64,000 bases of DNA from Ooceraea biroi. Its lineage: Eukaryota > Arthropoda > Insecta > Hymenoptera > Formicidae. The position numbers and the translations under genes are program-made. The stretch is from assembly GCF_003672135.1 (NCBI RefSeq), contig NC_039518.1:1364001-1428000 (forward strand), written 5' to 3'. Positions 47,296 to 60,263 of this stretch are shown here, one piece after another. The notes under the pieces were generated by a model. That model was given only the letters and a program-made list of their open reading frames with translations. It was not told where the DNA came from and made no database searches. The first letter of the stretch is position 1. Every line of letters begins with the position of its first letter.

Positions 47296-48531
47296 GTAAT
47301 ACTTAAGGAGAGTCTCTTCCTCACCGATTTCCTTGAAACTTTGTATAATTGTATATTTTGGTCCTAAAACACGATTGCGAAAAGGAAAATCGTCGCTCTG
47401 AAATAGAAAAACAGTACAACGTACTGAAAAGTGACAGTTTGAGGATTAGGAAATCTGTCATACCGGCGGTCTACGGGCGTAGCACACACTGACTGAGCAT
47501 GCGCGGTGACGTCAAAGTGCGCGAAATTAAACGCGTGTGTACATACTTGCAATGCAAATTAGTATTCAATTGCGCACCGTGCAGTTGGACACCGTTTATT
47601 TCGACACGGAAAGACATGAAAAAAAGCGTTTTCCACCCACCACCCTGCGAGGGGGGGGAGTGCGAGTGGAGGGCCGAAGGCCCCCCGCAGCCCCCCTTCG
47701 GTTTGTGTGTGTGTGTGTGCGCGCGCGCGCGCAAACAAACTATGTCCATCTTTCCGTGTCCAGGTCTTATAAACGTTCTCACTTTAATATTAAAGTAAGA
47801 ACGTTTATAAGACCTGGGGCTCGATTCTCTAACTCACTCGCAAGAGAAACATATGCGCAAACTCAGAGTTACGAGCGCTTGTATTTAGTTATTAATGTTA
47901 ATGTATAAAAGATACGTATACGTATATAAATACGAACGACCGCATATTGTCTTAAAGAATACGAATTGGTGATTAGATGATAAACGTATGTGTATTTCAA
48001 CCACACGTAATAAGTTGCGCATACTCAAAGTTACGAGTGAGTTAGAGAATCGAGCTCCTGGACACGGAAAGATGAACATAGTTTGTTTGCGCGCGCGCGC
48101 GCACACACACACACACAAACCGAAGGGGGGCTGCGGGGGGCCTTTGGCCCTCCACTCGCACCCCCCCCCCTCGCAGGGTGGTGGGTGGAAAACGCTTTTT
48201 TTCATGTCTTTCCGTGTCGAAATAAACGGTGTTCAACTGCACGGTGCGCAACTGAACACTAATTTGCATTGCAAGTATGTACACACGCGTTTAATTTCGC
48301 GCACTTTGACGTCACCGCGCATGCTCAGTCAGTGTGCGCTACGCCCGTAGACCGCCGGTATGACAGATTTCCTAATCCTCAAACTGTCACTTTTCAGTAC
48401 GTTGTAACTTTTTTTCTATTTCAGAGCGACGATTTTCCTTTTCGCAATCGTGTTTTAGGACCAAAATATACAATTATACAAAGTTTCAAGGAAATCGGTG
48501 AGAAAGAGACTCTCCTTAAGTATTACCAAAG
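47296..48531. repeat. 1.2-kb palindrome of the foldback family
   Basis: The arms 47296-47765 and about 48058-48531 are nearly identical inverted copies. Each includes the terminal CACCGATTTCC segment, the GACGTCAAAGTGCGCGAAAT segment, a C/G-homopolymer-rich part and (GT)n(GC)n. The loop holds two further hairpins: 47762-47818 (TCTTATAAACGTTCTCACTT) and 47818-48058 (CTCGATTCTCTAACTCACTC). The ORFs on both strands are mirror-image artefacts. Confidence 0.85.
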
Positions 48532-49080
48532 AATATTGTAATTCGTACAGTTCACTCTGCTATGTATTTATACATTTAAATCTATCGTCATTTAAAAAAC
48601 AATAAAAATAAAAAATCTATATTTAGGAGAAAAAAATTTTTAAGTTGTACAGCTGGTACTAAATATAATGAAGCATATATAAAAGAAATATTTCATAAAT
48701 TAATTAAGTGACATTAATTAAGAAACATCGCTTTTAAAACTTATTTCGAAAAAGAACTCTAAAATGAAAATGTTGATTTACATTTCCAAACAAAGACAAC
48801 TCATGCGCTCCAAGAAAGAAACGTCAAAAAAAAAGAATATCAATTAATGTACAAAAGTATAATACACACACGCACGCGCACGCGCACGCACACACACACA
48901 CACACACAGCATATTTAGGAACATAAAAATATTATAAAAATATTATGTAGACAAAATTGAAATTGCAGAAATTATATTTTGTAAATGTTGTAATATCAAT
49001 AATTTTGCTTAGTATATATTGTATATAATATAATATATATTATATTATATATATAATATAAATAAATTGGTTTAAAAAAC
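48532..49080. other. AT-rich non-coding stretch
   Basis: It contains a (CA)n/(CG) microsatellite at about 48864-48908 and a (TATA)-rich block at 49010-49070. No gene is visible. Confidence 0.6.
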
Positions 49081-49082
49081 AA

Positions 49083-49367
49083 TTATTTATTAAAACCATA
49101 CCTGTCATGTTCTTTTGGAAACCGAAACAAATGTCTTTTTTCCACAGTATTTTTATTACAATCTTTTATCCACCATGCACTTGATTTTTTCTTTACTTGA
49201 TCTTCTGACATTGTTCCTGTTTTTCCGAAAGGATATCTTCTGGAACAAAAATAAAATGCAAATGCTCTTCGACAAGAGAAGTGACACTCTGTACGATTTG
49301 TCACTTCCCTAATGTTTTTTCTTTGTGAACACTGAATACTATTCACTGAACACTGTTCACTGAACAC
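49083..49367 (-). pseudogene. THAP-like remnant at the right end of the composite
   Basis: The minus-strand open frame ends in SSAWWIKDCNKN and KRHLFRFPKEHDRY, matching the Cys plus LFRFPK block of THAP domains. It lacks a clear first CxxxxC. A splice acceptor-like TTTGTTCCAG precedes the second half (near 49240). TGTTCACTGAACACT tandem motifs lie upstream (49325-49377). It is probably a decayed THAP exon of a P-like element; the assignment is tentative. Confidence 0.35.
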
Positions 49368-49797
49368 TATTCACTGCACCAAACTCCTTTCACTTTCGCT
49401 TTCTTATTTTATCACTCCGATAAAATCGCTTTAATCACTCGTGGTCACTAAACTCGTGGTCGTAGCTTGCTGTCAATTTTGTCGTTACAGCAGTTAAAAG
49501 GATCAGAATGCTGTGATTGGTTACCTACTATGCCCGCGCATGCGCTTCATTTTCACCTACGCTAAAATTGCCGGAGTTGCGCTACTGTATATACTGTGGT
49601 AAGACCGTGATTTAGGATGAACGGCATATAACCTGAAGTCTGATTAGAAAACGGCTTTTGGAGGAGTTTTATACTTTTAATTTCTCTTAATGCACATCTC
49701 GTGTATTTTATGATGCACATGTAGAAAATTCTATAGATATTTTTTTATTCGTCGCAAGAGCTGTTATTATCGATAGTAAATAATAATTATTACAAAA

Positions 49798-51685
49798 ATG
49801 AAGCAAATTGTATTTGGCAAATTCAGGTAGGAACAATATAATTATCTAGAAAGTAAAACATTATTTATAGCAAAATATTTATCCCTTGAATTACACAGAT
49901 AAAATACTTTATTAGAATTAATTATAATTTATGTTGGACATTTTTGTGCTTCTCTATAAATTAGGTTATATTTATATATTAATTAATTTAGCAACATCGT
50001 ACCGCATCAAAATATGTGTTTTTATGTGTAATTAGTTTAAAATATATTCTTACTTTTCTCTTTTTTTGTTTTTATTTGAAGTTTTTATCTTCTGTTTCAA
50101 CTCTACACTGTATCTTAGTTTTATTGGTTATGGTTATCTGTAACTTTTTTCCGGTAATTATTTATAATGACGGACACAGCACCGATTATTTCAATCTTTA
50201 CATATGTTGTAAAAGGCATGGTTCTAATATTTAAAAGATTTTAATCGTTCGTTGTCTGTTAAAAAGTTATTAATACAAAATACGTAACTACATTTACAAT
50301 TACGCAGCCAGATAAAATGTTTGTGACTTTGATATATGTGTTCAAAATGAAGACTGTAAGTAATATTTCAAATCAGCAGCAAAACTAACTCAGAACATAA
50401 ATATTTATTAAAGTGTCGAAATGTGGCACAATTGGAATTGAGTTATTTATATTTAATATTACACATGTTAAACTGCTGATGCATAACATGAAAATGTAAG
50501 GAGAATATTTTGTGTTTTTTTACTCCTATGATTTCATTTCGTATCCATTTTTAACGAAATTATGAACTTCAAAATATATGCAGAAATATTCAGTTAGATT
50601 TTGATTTGTGCCCATAGCACTAGATCATTAAATATCTCTGATTGATTTAATAATATTTAATAAACAACGAATGCTGTATGTTATGTCGAAACCGTTTGTA
50701 TGTTATTCAGGATTGTTCCTTTCAAAATCTTTTGTGTTATTTAGAACTATACCTTTCGTAACATACACAAATGTCAAGTTGATCGTATTCATTATCGTAA
50801 TTACCATCTTTTCTAACGAAACTAATATGAATCTCTTTTTCTTTCTAGTCACGATATTGTATTGATCTCCAAAGCTTCTAGATACCCGATAACGGTCATT
50901 AGTACACGGAAACTAACATCTGGGAAAATCAATAAATATTGTAGACCATTGTTAGTGACTCCACAGCCAAGATACTTTGTAAATCCACATCGTGGATATG
51001 CTATGTTTGTAGCAAGAGTTTTAAGAGGAGCACTAAAAATACGTTATCTCCTCTTAGGAGGTGCAGTCGGTGGTGGTTTAACGTTACAGAAAGTAAGTAT
51101 TGCTAAGTTCTCGTTTTTTTGTTTATTTTTGCTTCTTATATTTATATATTTCTTTCAATTGTAATGTGCCTCGTTTTATTGATTTAATCTATACATATAT
51201 AAATATAGTTGTATTAAAATCATTAAATGCATGTTACATAATTGCATGATTATTCATACAGAAATACGAACAATGGAAAGAAGGATTGCCAGATTTAGAA
51301 TGGGTACAAAACCTAATGCCTTCTGAACAGCAATGGCAAGATTTCCGCAAATCGCTCATGGCGGTGAAAAGTAATGTGGGCAGCAAAATCGACATCGGTA
51401 AGTACGTACGAATATGGTCTTTTATATCTGTGAAAACGTGAGGCAAAGCAAAATGCATCTTGCAAGTTGCAAAAAAATAAAAAACTGATAAATGCAAGCA
51501 GACCCACGTATAAAAGAGATCGGATTAGCTAAGTACCAAGAATACAGGACATGGTTCAATCAAAGACTGGATGATGCTATTAAAGCAGCTGAGAGTCAGC
51601 AAAAAGACTACCAAGATAACAATAATTCGATACAGAGTGAGTGAATGTTTTTTTTTTTATTCCTTGATGCTTATGGTCTGTTATG

Positions 51686-51728
<43 letters not shown>

Positions 51729-54700
51729 CTGCTCCTGCAATGTATCCCGTATTCATTTATCAAGTCTTCCTGTGCCACGATGTCCTCTTCTTTTGCCTGA
51801 CGTTTTCCCATTCCTAGAATGCTAATCATTGCAAACTTGTATGTCAATCACATCTTTCATATTCTAATTCTTTCATGATAGCTGCTGTTAATATTTTATT
51901 TACAATTTATGTTTGGATTGTTATATTAAAATATATATTTATATTATATTTATACTAAATGTTGATTTACATATACCTTTGTTCCTTATTCTACAAATGA
52001 GATAATAATTTTGCTTTAAAAGCAATTTAGATAATGCTTTTCTTTAAAAACAATTGTATCTTTTGATATACACCGCGCTACATAAATTTAAGACAGCTTA
52101 TCATATTATAAGATTTCTTTGTATATGTACATATCACAAACTTAATATGGTCTGTTCTGTTCAGGTGCATTTGATAGCATTTCAATGGTAGCTAAACAAG
52201 CTTACACAGGTGTGTAAAGAATATGAGATTTATTATTATTTCATACATATTCTGTCCATTCAGCATTTTACACTCAAATACGATCGAATCATACATCCGA
52301 AGATTTAAATAAATATGTACAATTGTAAAATACATATATTATATGCGTGTTTTTAACTTTAAATACTGAATGGGACAGAGCCATCTCTTCATACTATTCT
52401 GTTCTCACACTCCTTTATTTTTTTTTATAACAACATTCATTTTTTTGCTTTATTTAATTCATACTACACAACACAATTTTTAGTTTGTAAATGTAAAGTT
52501 ATACATGCACGCAGCAGCTTCATTAATTCTTTTATGTTATTGAGTGATACTAGCTTTCTTGCATTTACCGAACATTAAAAGGTATCATAAATTATAAATA
52601 CGTGATATCTTATTTTTAAACAGAAACGAAAGATCAGTTATCAAACAATATGACTGCCTTTGCACGTCCATTGGCCACTGATAATGCCGAGGAGGAACGT
52701 AAGAAAGCTCGTACGTACACATCATAAATCACAAGCTCTTTTTATTATTAAAAATTACTCTCGATAATAATCTCTTAACGTTTCTTCCTCTTCTCGTGAA
52801 GAATCCTCGCAACAGCGGATGAACGCCATGCAAGAGGAGTTGATGCAGATGCAACTGAAATATCAACGTGAAAACGAGAGATTGGAAAGGGAAAATAAAG
52901 AATTACGCAAACAGAACATGCTCCTGCGAGGGAATCAGAAATTCAGCGACAAAAAGATTAAAGTAACTAGCATGCGTTATATTATCTTTGCAAGCATATC
53001 TCGTCAAAAGTATCATATTCCTCAAGTTGCATTCACTCTTGTAGAAGTCATTGATTGATATGTACAGCGATGTCTTGGATGAGCTTAGTGATTACGATAG
53101 CGCCTATTCTACTGCCGACCATTTACCTAGAGTGATAGTTGTTGGTGACCAAAGCTCCGGTAAAACCTCCGTACTTGAAATGATCGCGCAGGCGAGGATA
53201 TTTCCAAGGTAAGTATTATAATTGTTGAGTCATCTTACGTCTCTCTATTCTACATTATTCCGTCATCATATAACAAACGATGTAATGGTAACGTCCGTTT
53301 ATTTTAGAGGTGGAGGCGAAATGATGACGAGAGCACCAGTCAAGGTCACCTTGAGCGAAGGTCCGTATCATATAGCCCAGTTCAAGGACAGTTCCAGAGA
53401 ATTTGATCTTTCGAAGGAGTCGGAATTGGCCGAGCTCAGGCGGGAAGTAGAACTAAGAATGAAGAACAGTGTTAAGAACGGGAAGACGGTCAGTCAGGAT
53501 GTTATCTCTATGACGGTAAAAGGACCGGGCCTTCAACGTATGGTCCTCGTTGATCTTCCTGGTATTATTAGTGTACGTACATGTTACTTCTGCGTTGTAA
53601 ATTGCCGTGAAAGAATATTTCGTAACGTAACAGAAAATGTTGAACTTTGTTGAAACAGACGGTAACTGTTGATATGGCGGACGATACTCGTGAAGCCATA
53701 AAACAAATGAGCCAACAATACATGAGCAATCCTAACGCGATCATTCTCTGCATACAAGACGGCTCCGTCGATGCAGAAAGGAGTAACGTAACCGATCTTG
53801 TAGCTCAGATGGACCCTTCTGGCAAAAGGACGATCTTTGTCTTGACAAAAGTATGAGATATCTCTTTTATCTTGATTAAATACAACTGAACGGATAGATA
53901 CAGATATTATTGTATAATTGTTGTTGCGCAACAGGTCGATCTAGCGGAAGAGAATCTAACTAATCCCGATAGATTGCGTAAAATATTATCTGGTAAACTA
54001 TTTCCGATGAAAGCATTGGGCTACTTCGCCGTGGTCACCGGTCGTGGCAAGCAAGATGATAGTATACAAACGATCAAAGATTACGAAGAACATTTCTTCA
54101 GAAATTCCAAGCTTTTCAAGTAAGTTCTAACATTAGAAATCAATATAAAGAGAACTTAGCGTCAAGTAATAAACTTTCACTTATTCAGAAACAGTTTGGC
54201 AATGTCGGGCCAGGTGACGACGAAAAACTTGAGCTTAGCAGTAGCTGAATGCTTCTGGAAGATGGTTCGTGAAACGGTGGAGCAACAAGCGGACGCGTTC
54301 AAAGCCACGAGATTTAATTTGGAAACAGAATGGAAAAATAATTTTCCAAGGTACGTCATTAACGGGATTTATACAATTTTAAGTTTTTATCACTATGTGT
54401 ATATCCATGTGTATACTTCTTTTTCAGATTGAGAGAATTGGACAGAGATGAACTTTTCGAAAAAGCACGAGGTGAGATTCTGGATGAGATTGTCAACTTG
54501 TCGCAAGTGTCCCCAAGGCATTGGGAGGAAGTGCTAATGGCCCGAAACTGGGAAAAAGTCAGCATGCACGTTTTCGAAAATATCTATCTACCTGCGGCTC
54601 AAAGTGGAAACCCAAGTAATGTATTACGAGATTATCTGCTAAAAAGCAAAAGGATTTCGTCAAAATAATATGTTTCTCATGTTCTAGATACGTTCAACAC

Positions 54701-56073
54701 CACTGTCGATATCAAACTCAGACACTGGGCAGAACAGCAATTGCCAGCGCGTAGCGTCGAGAGCGGATGGGAATGTTTGCAACAAGAGTTTCAGAAATTC
54801 ATGGCACAAGCTCGACACAGTCCAGGTCACGACGATATCTTCGACAGTCTCAAAAATGCCGTTGTAAACGAGGCAATGAGACGCCATTCGTGGGAAGAGA
54901 AGGTGCAATTTCTGTTTTGACTTTGCTTACTTTTTTCCTACATTCTTGCAAAATATCAATGAATAAAATAAAGATTATAAAAACTTTTCTTTATTGCAGG
55001 CTTCAGAGATGCTACGTGTTATTCAACTTAACATTTTAGAAGACAGAAGCATAAACGACAAACGTGAATGGGATCAAGCGGTAAGATTCTTAGAAACGTC
55101 AGTGAGAGAAAAGCTACAGAGCACGGAACAGATTCTGCGCGGTATGCTGGGTCCCAATCGCAAGGAGCGATGGATTTACTGGCAGTCTCAGACTGAGGAG
55201 CAAGAGAAACGCACGGCGGTCAAGAGTGAGCTAGATAAAATTCTCTACGCCGATAAAGTACGTATATGAAATTAATTTCGACAAGGTGAAGCCCCTCTTC
55301 AATCTTTCTGTTAAAATCGTATGATGCATTTCCGATTGCAGAAACACGCACCTACTCTTACACACGATGAACTCACGACCGTCAGAAAAAATTTGCAGCG
55401 AAATGGATTGGAAATTGATAATGAATTTATTCGAGAAACGTGGCGTCCAGTGTACAGAAGATTTTTCCTACAACAGAGTTTGTCGAAAGCATACGATTGT
55501 AAAAAGGGATATTATCTGTATCACACTGGTCACGAAAACGAAGTAAGCGAGAACAAAATTCATAGAAATGAATTATTACGTTTATGCATTCACTGTTCAA
55601 CTTAACTCTGATATTTTTAGATGGAGTGTCACGACGTAGTGCTTTTCTGGCGAATTCAGCAAATGCTGAAGGTCACCGCGAATGCACTTCGCCAGCAAAT
55701 CATGAATAGGGAAGCTCGAAGATTGGACAAAGAGATCAAAGATGTTTTGGAGGATTATAGTCAGGATAAAGAAATCAAAGAGAAACTGCTCACGGGCAAA
55801 CGGGTCACGTTAGCCGAAGAACTTAGTACGTATTATAATTATATTTTATCTTGAAATTGGCCGTTTCGAAGTGAATTTTTAATGTAACAATAAATGATAA
55901 ATTGTAGTACATTAGACAAAAACTAAATATAAAAGGAATTATTATTATTATAGTAAATATTTCAAAATTCTTCTTGTTGTTAAATTTTGCGCTTTGTTTT
56001 ATTTTCAGAACGAGTCAGAAAAATTCAAGAAAAATTGGAAGAGTTTATTCAAGCATTAAATAAAGAAAAATGA
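49798..56073 (+). CDS. OPA1: Dynamin-like GTPase OPA1, mitochondrial (978 aa)
   Basis: Eighteen coding exons: 49798-49826, 50849-51092, 51262-51397, 51502-51636, 52165-52209, 52624-52710, 52802-52962, 53045-53208, 53308-53572, 53659-53850, 53935-54119, 54189-54350, 54428-54615, 54688-54902, 55000-55257, 55342-55542, 55621-55825 and 56009-56073. They total 2937 nt in a single frame. The order is a basic mitochondrial presequence, the membrane segment RYLLLGGAVGGG (about 75-86), and a coiled coil (about 226-279). The GTPase motifs are GDQSSGKT (about 313), DLPG (about 416) and TKVD (about 485). Middle/stalk and C-terminal effector regions follow (WRPVYRRFF, DVVLFWRIQ). It mediates inner-membrane fusion and cristae shaping. 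The length matches human OPA1 (960). The first 29-nt exon is the least certain part. AATAAA signals follow at about 56160. Confidence 0.93.
51687..51727. repeat. (ATT)n microsatellite in an OPA1 intron
   Basis: About 13 ATT units in the intron between exons 4 and 5. Confidence 0.9.
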
Positions 56074-56339
56074 ATGCATAGTCAAATGTCAGAATTCAAG
56101 CACTGGATTGTGCACTAGATTTAATAAAAGAGAACAAATCTCTGACATTACTCGCGATTGAATAAATAGAAGAACACAAGCTGGCGAGTATGTTTGGGGA
56201 TTAATATTTCGAAAAGTGCGAACACACGTTGCACGTATTTATATTTCAACTCTAGAAACCATTGAAATGACAACTGAGATGTCGTATTTACGATTAACTG
56301 AGCATGATATTGGCGCAAGCGTAGGCATAAGCAGAGACT

Positions 56340-56352
56340 TAATTGAAGCTGT

Positions 56353-56384
<32 letters not shown>
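56340..56384. repeat. (TA)n microsatellite downstream of OPA1
   Basis: About 14 TA dinucleotides in the intergenic region 56074-57183, which is otherwise AT-rich with no gene seen. Confidence 0.85.
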
Positions 56385-56389
<5 letters not shown>

Positions 56390-57183
56390 GAAGCTCTATG
56401 CACTGATACTGATGTGATCGAAGTTTGTAAATATGAATGTTGATCAGAATATATAATATAAAAAATTCTATAATGAAAATGCACTAAGTACCATTATAAT
56501 TATTTGATAAATTAACGTATTAATGTAAAAATGCAATAATATAGAAAAATCACATTAAAATTGTAATGAATTCATTATATTAGTGATAATAATAAGACTT
56601 ATCACGATTTGCCACCAAAAATGCGCAAAGTTATGGAAATTAAAGGATTTCGGATAAATCGGTATTACGTCAGCTATCTTTTAATTTATGTAATGCTTGA
56701 TATATATGTATGTATTAATTATATGTATAATAGTGCAGTTATCTACCAGTACTTTCAATCAAAAACTATCTAAAATTACTGCTGGATCGTGCTCTTCATA
56801 AATAAAATAAAAATTTTGCTATCTCGTTGCACAATTCCTATTTTTACTGGGATGTTTCATCACCAAATAAAGATAACACGCAAACGAAAGCCATGTTTTT
56901 CGGAGGGTTTATTTCTCGCATTCAATTTTATTTTATGCTGCACAAATATGAATTCAAAAGGTTGCATGGTAACAATTAAAATTCATTTAACGTCTAAAAT
57001 TCAGCGATAAACTTTAACTGCAGAAAATTGACGTTAACAGAGTGGAATATAACATTTTTTTCTTTAAACCATGTTTCATAACTCGAACTCTGATTAAAAT
57101 AAATTGTCCAGGCATAAACATCTTTATCGTTTTTATTTGAAAATTCGTATCTAGTAGTAAAATACAATGACTGATCAGACATA

Positions 57184-57305
57184 GGGTACGGTCCAAGTCA
57201 CGCTTCGAAGCGCTTCTAGACACTTTCCATCCTTTTCCTTCTGTCAAATGAGAAGAAGATAGAAAGTGTCTAGAAGCGCTTCGAAGCGTGACTTGGACCG
57301 TACCC
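57184..57305. mobile_element. 122-bp hairpin MITE with ATA duplication
   Basis: The arms GGGTACGGTCCAAGTCACGC and complement, about 50 bp long and almost perfect, flank a short loop. ATA occurs on both sides (57181-57183, 57306-57308), consistent with a 3-bp (PIF/Harbinger-type) duplication. It lies between OPA1 and ASNSD1. Confidence 0.8.
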
Positions 57306-57659
57306 ATAGACTTATTTTCAAGTAGTAGGGGAATTGATACAACAATGGCGATCTCGATGTGCATGGGATGCACCATTATATTCGTTCCATTGTATACATA
57401 GTAATTTAACAGTTTTTAAATTAGGAAACATTATTTTTAAATACATAAGAATTTTATATATAAGACATGTTGCTAATAACAATAGGAATTATTTAATTCG
57501 AGCAGTCATTGAGCCTAACCTATTAAAATGTCTATGACGGCAAATACTTTTCAACATTGAACCAAAAGACTGTTTCAAATTTATTCTTCCAATTAATTGT
57601 ACGTTGCGCGATTCACAGCAAAATTGTAATTTAATTTGCTTGCATCGGAACGGATCACA

Positions 57660-60263
57660 ATGTGCGGAATATTTTGTTCTCTATATCAGCCTGATAACAG
57701 CTCCGAATCTTCCAAACAGGTATAAATGTCATCGCTAATCATTAATTAGCAATTAATAGGAAATTAATTAATTAAAATGCAATAAAATTCCAAGTTGAAA
57801 ATCTTCATATGACTCTAGAAATATTCTTTTTTAAATGGATCTTTGTTTTAATTTATGCACCTTGAAAATTATACAAAGCAGACATTGTCTTCTCTTGCCT
57901 AAAAACAAGAATGTTAAATTTATTTTTGTTTACTTATGTATTTTATATCTGTTTCAGTGGAACATGTGCAAAGACATGATAGCTACACGAGGCCCTGATC
58001 ATTTAACGGAGAAATACATGTCGCTGAGTCATAATTGGCATGGATACTTTGCTGCTGCAATACTGTGGATGCAAGGACCAAGGACAACGATACAACCAAG
58101 TATGGACGACAATGGTAATTTGTTACTTTGGAACGGAGATCTCTTCTCAGGTTGTTTGGTAAGTCTTGTATCATATTTACAGAATATTTCTAGTCAGTGT
58201 TCTTGCTAGCGATTCTCATCTAGTTTCAACAATACAATCCACGTTTCGGAGAGTGCATAACGCACATGACGAATGTATATATAAAATCGAATTTTTATTA
58301 CTTTAATTCTTCTTAGAATTGGATCTAAATCGTTCTGAATAAGCTAAAAAGCAAAGCAGGAACATTAAGAATTAAAATCTATTTATCTTATAATAAGAGA
58401 GTATACATGGGAAATATTTAGAGAAAATACTCAAACTGAATTGCTTCTAGATACTTGGCTAGTTAACAATTGATTTCAGGCGTAGTTTTTTCACCTTTGT
58501 AAGGTTTTTTTAGTGGGATAATTATATCCGGACTTGCAATCACACAATATAAATACAACATAATTACAACGTTCTTGCTTTTAGGCCAGAGACGATGTCT
58601 GCGATACGAATGTGATATTGGATGAATTACAATTTACCACGAATGTCATGTCTGTGCTTCGGAAGATCGAAGGCCCTTACAGTCTGATATACTATCAAAA
58701 ATCAAGTAATACATTGTATTTCGGGCGCGATATTATTGGGCGACACAGTTTACTTTTAAAAGTGGACAACGAAGTTAATTCGTTGACTCTAACATCGGTT
58801 GCGAATAAGAGGATGAAAGAAATTGTAGAAGTACCAGCCATAGGTATCTTCGCCATGAATTTAAATAGCTCAAAAATCAATTTAGCATGCTATCCTTGGA
58901 AAGAGCCCGACTTGAGATTCACGGATGTTATCGAGGCACTGGAAACGAATCTAAACGTAGACATCGATATTAAGGAGATCATATTGGATGCTCGTCCGTT
59001 GTTGACAAATTTACATCTGCATCCTGATCCAAAGGACTTGCAATATCTAGAAAGTGTACCGTACAATAAGGATTTTAGCGAGACGTTACATTATTTATTG
59101 GAGAATCGAGAAGTGAACGAGAGAGTGAAACGCTTGACAGAACTGTTGCATCAATCGGTAAAAGTTCGAGTAAAGAAAAAGCCAAATTATTGCAAAGATT
59201 GCATAAGAATTATGTTAAACGATGGAAATGTTACTTGCGCTCATTCCAAGGTCGGCATATTATTCTCCGGTGGTTTAGACTCGGCGATCTTAGCGGCGAT
59301 CGCTGACAGATACGTGCCAAAAGACGAAAGTATCGATCTGATAAACGTTGCATTTGAGAAACCTGGAAGTAGGCAGAAAATAAATCACGCGAATGACGAA
59401 GGCGATAATGTAACGCAAAAATATGATGTGCCAGATAGGAAGACTGGACGACAAACTTACTCCGAATTGTTACGAATATGTCCTAACAGGAAGTGGAATC
59501 TCATAGAGGTACAGTATTCTATTCCATATTCAAAACACTTTTTATTCATTATTCATTTGATATTAAAGAGAAGACAAACTGAGGAGCTATTTGTTTCAGT
59601 GCAACATTACCCAAGCGGAATTGCAACTGTATCGGACTTCACGAATCTGTGACCTGTTGTATCCGTTGTGCACGATTTTAGACGAGAGTTTAGGGTGTGC
59701 CATGTGGTTTGCCAGTCGCGCCAAGGGTGTTCTTTACCCAATTAACGAAACGTATGAATCGCCATGCAGAATATTACTGCTCGGCATAGGTGCGGACGAG
59801 TTATTTGGCGGATACATGAGGCACCGAACTATATTAAAACACAAAGGATGGGACGCGCTGGTGCAAGAATTGAATATCGAACTGGCAAGGATCTCTGAGA
59901 GAAATTTAGGCCGGGACGACCGGGTTGTTTCCGATCACGGGAAACAGTCTCGTTTACCGTATCTAGATGAACACTTGGTGAAATATGTGCAAAATATAAA
60001 ACCATGGGAGAGGTATATTTCATAATAAATGATTATCATTGTCGGAAGAATATAAGGTATAGAGGAAATGATCGATGAAAAATTACAGGTGTTATCCAAC
60101 TGAGAAGATGCCAACTGGATTGGGAGATAAATTACTGTTACGTTTGTTAGCATGCAATATTGGTTTTCAAAGTACGGCGAATTTCCCTAAGAGAGCTTTC
60201 CAGTTTGGTTCGCGAATCGCCAATGGTAGAGAAAATGCTAATGACGTATCAAATAGATTATAA
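57660..60263 (+). CDS. ASNSD1: Asparagine synthetase domain-containing protein 1 (590 aa)
   Basis: Five exons: 57660-57719, 57958-58158, 58585-59508, 59600-60012 and 60089-60263. They total 1773 nt with compatible phases. The start MCGIFCSLY supplies Cys2, as in class-II glutamine amidotransferase domains, followed by WNGDLFSG and IEGPYSLIYY. The C-terminal asparagine-synthase-like domain has the ATP pyrophosphatase loop FSGGLDSA (about 314) and GADELFGGY (about 400). The C-terminus carries LPYLDE and PTGLGDKLLLR. Length is near the family norm (human 643). The protein resembles asparagine synthetase, but enzymatic activity of this family is not established as far as I know. OPA1 lies upstream on the same strand, 1.6 kb away. 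Confidence 0.93.

Larger units (their letters stand above)
45439..49582. mobile_element. 4.1-kb composite with inverted ends
   Basis: The left end, GCGCAACTC... followed by TAGCGTAGG and GCGCGGGCATGGTAGGTAAC (45439-45525), is mirrored at 49514-49582. The enclosed DNA includes a P-like element, a large palindrome and a THAP-like remnant next to the right end. This could be one ancient autonomous element enlarged by insertions, or two related termini in inverted orientation. No target duplication was recognised. Confidence 0.5.

Noticed and set aside
47499..48350. Several 80-123 codon ORFs in mirror pairs
   Set aside because: They are the two strands of the same palindrome arms, with C/G homopolymers and (GT)n inside. 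No independent evidence supports them.
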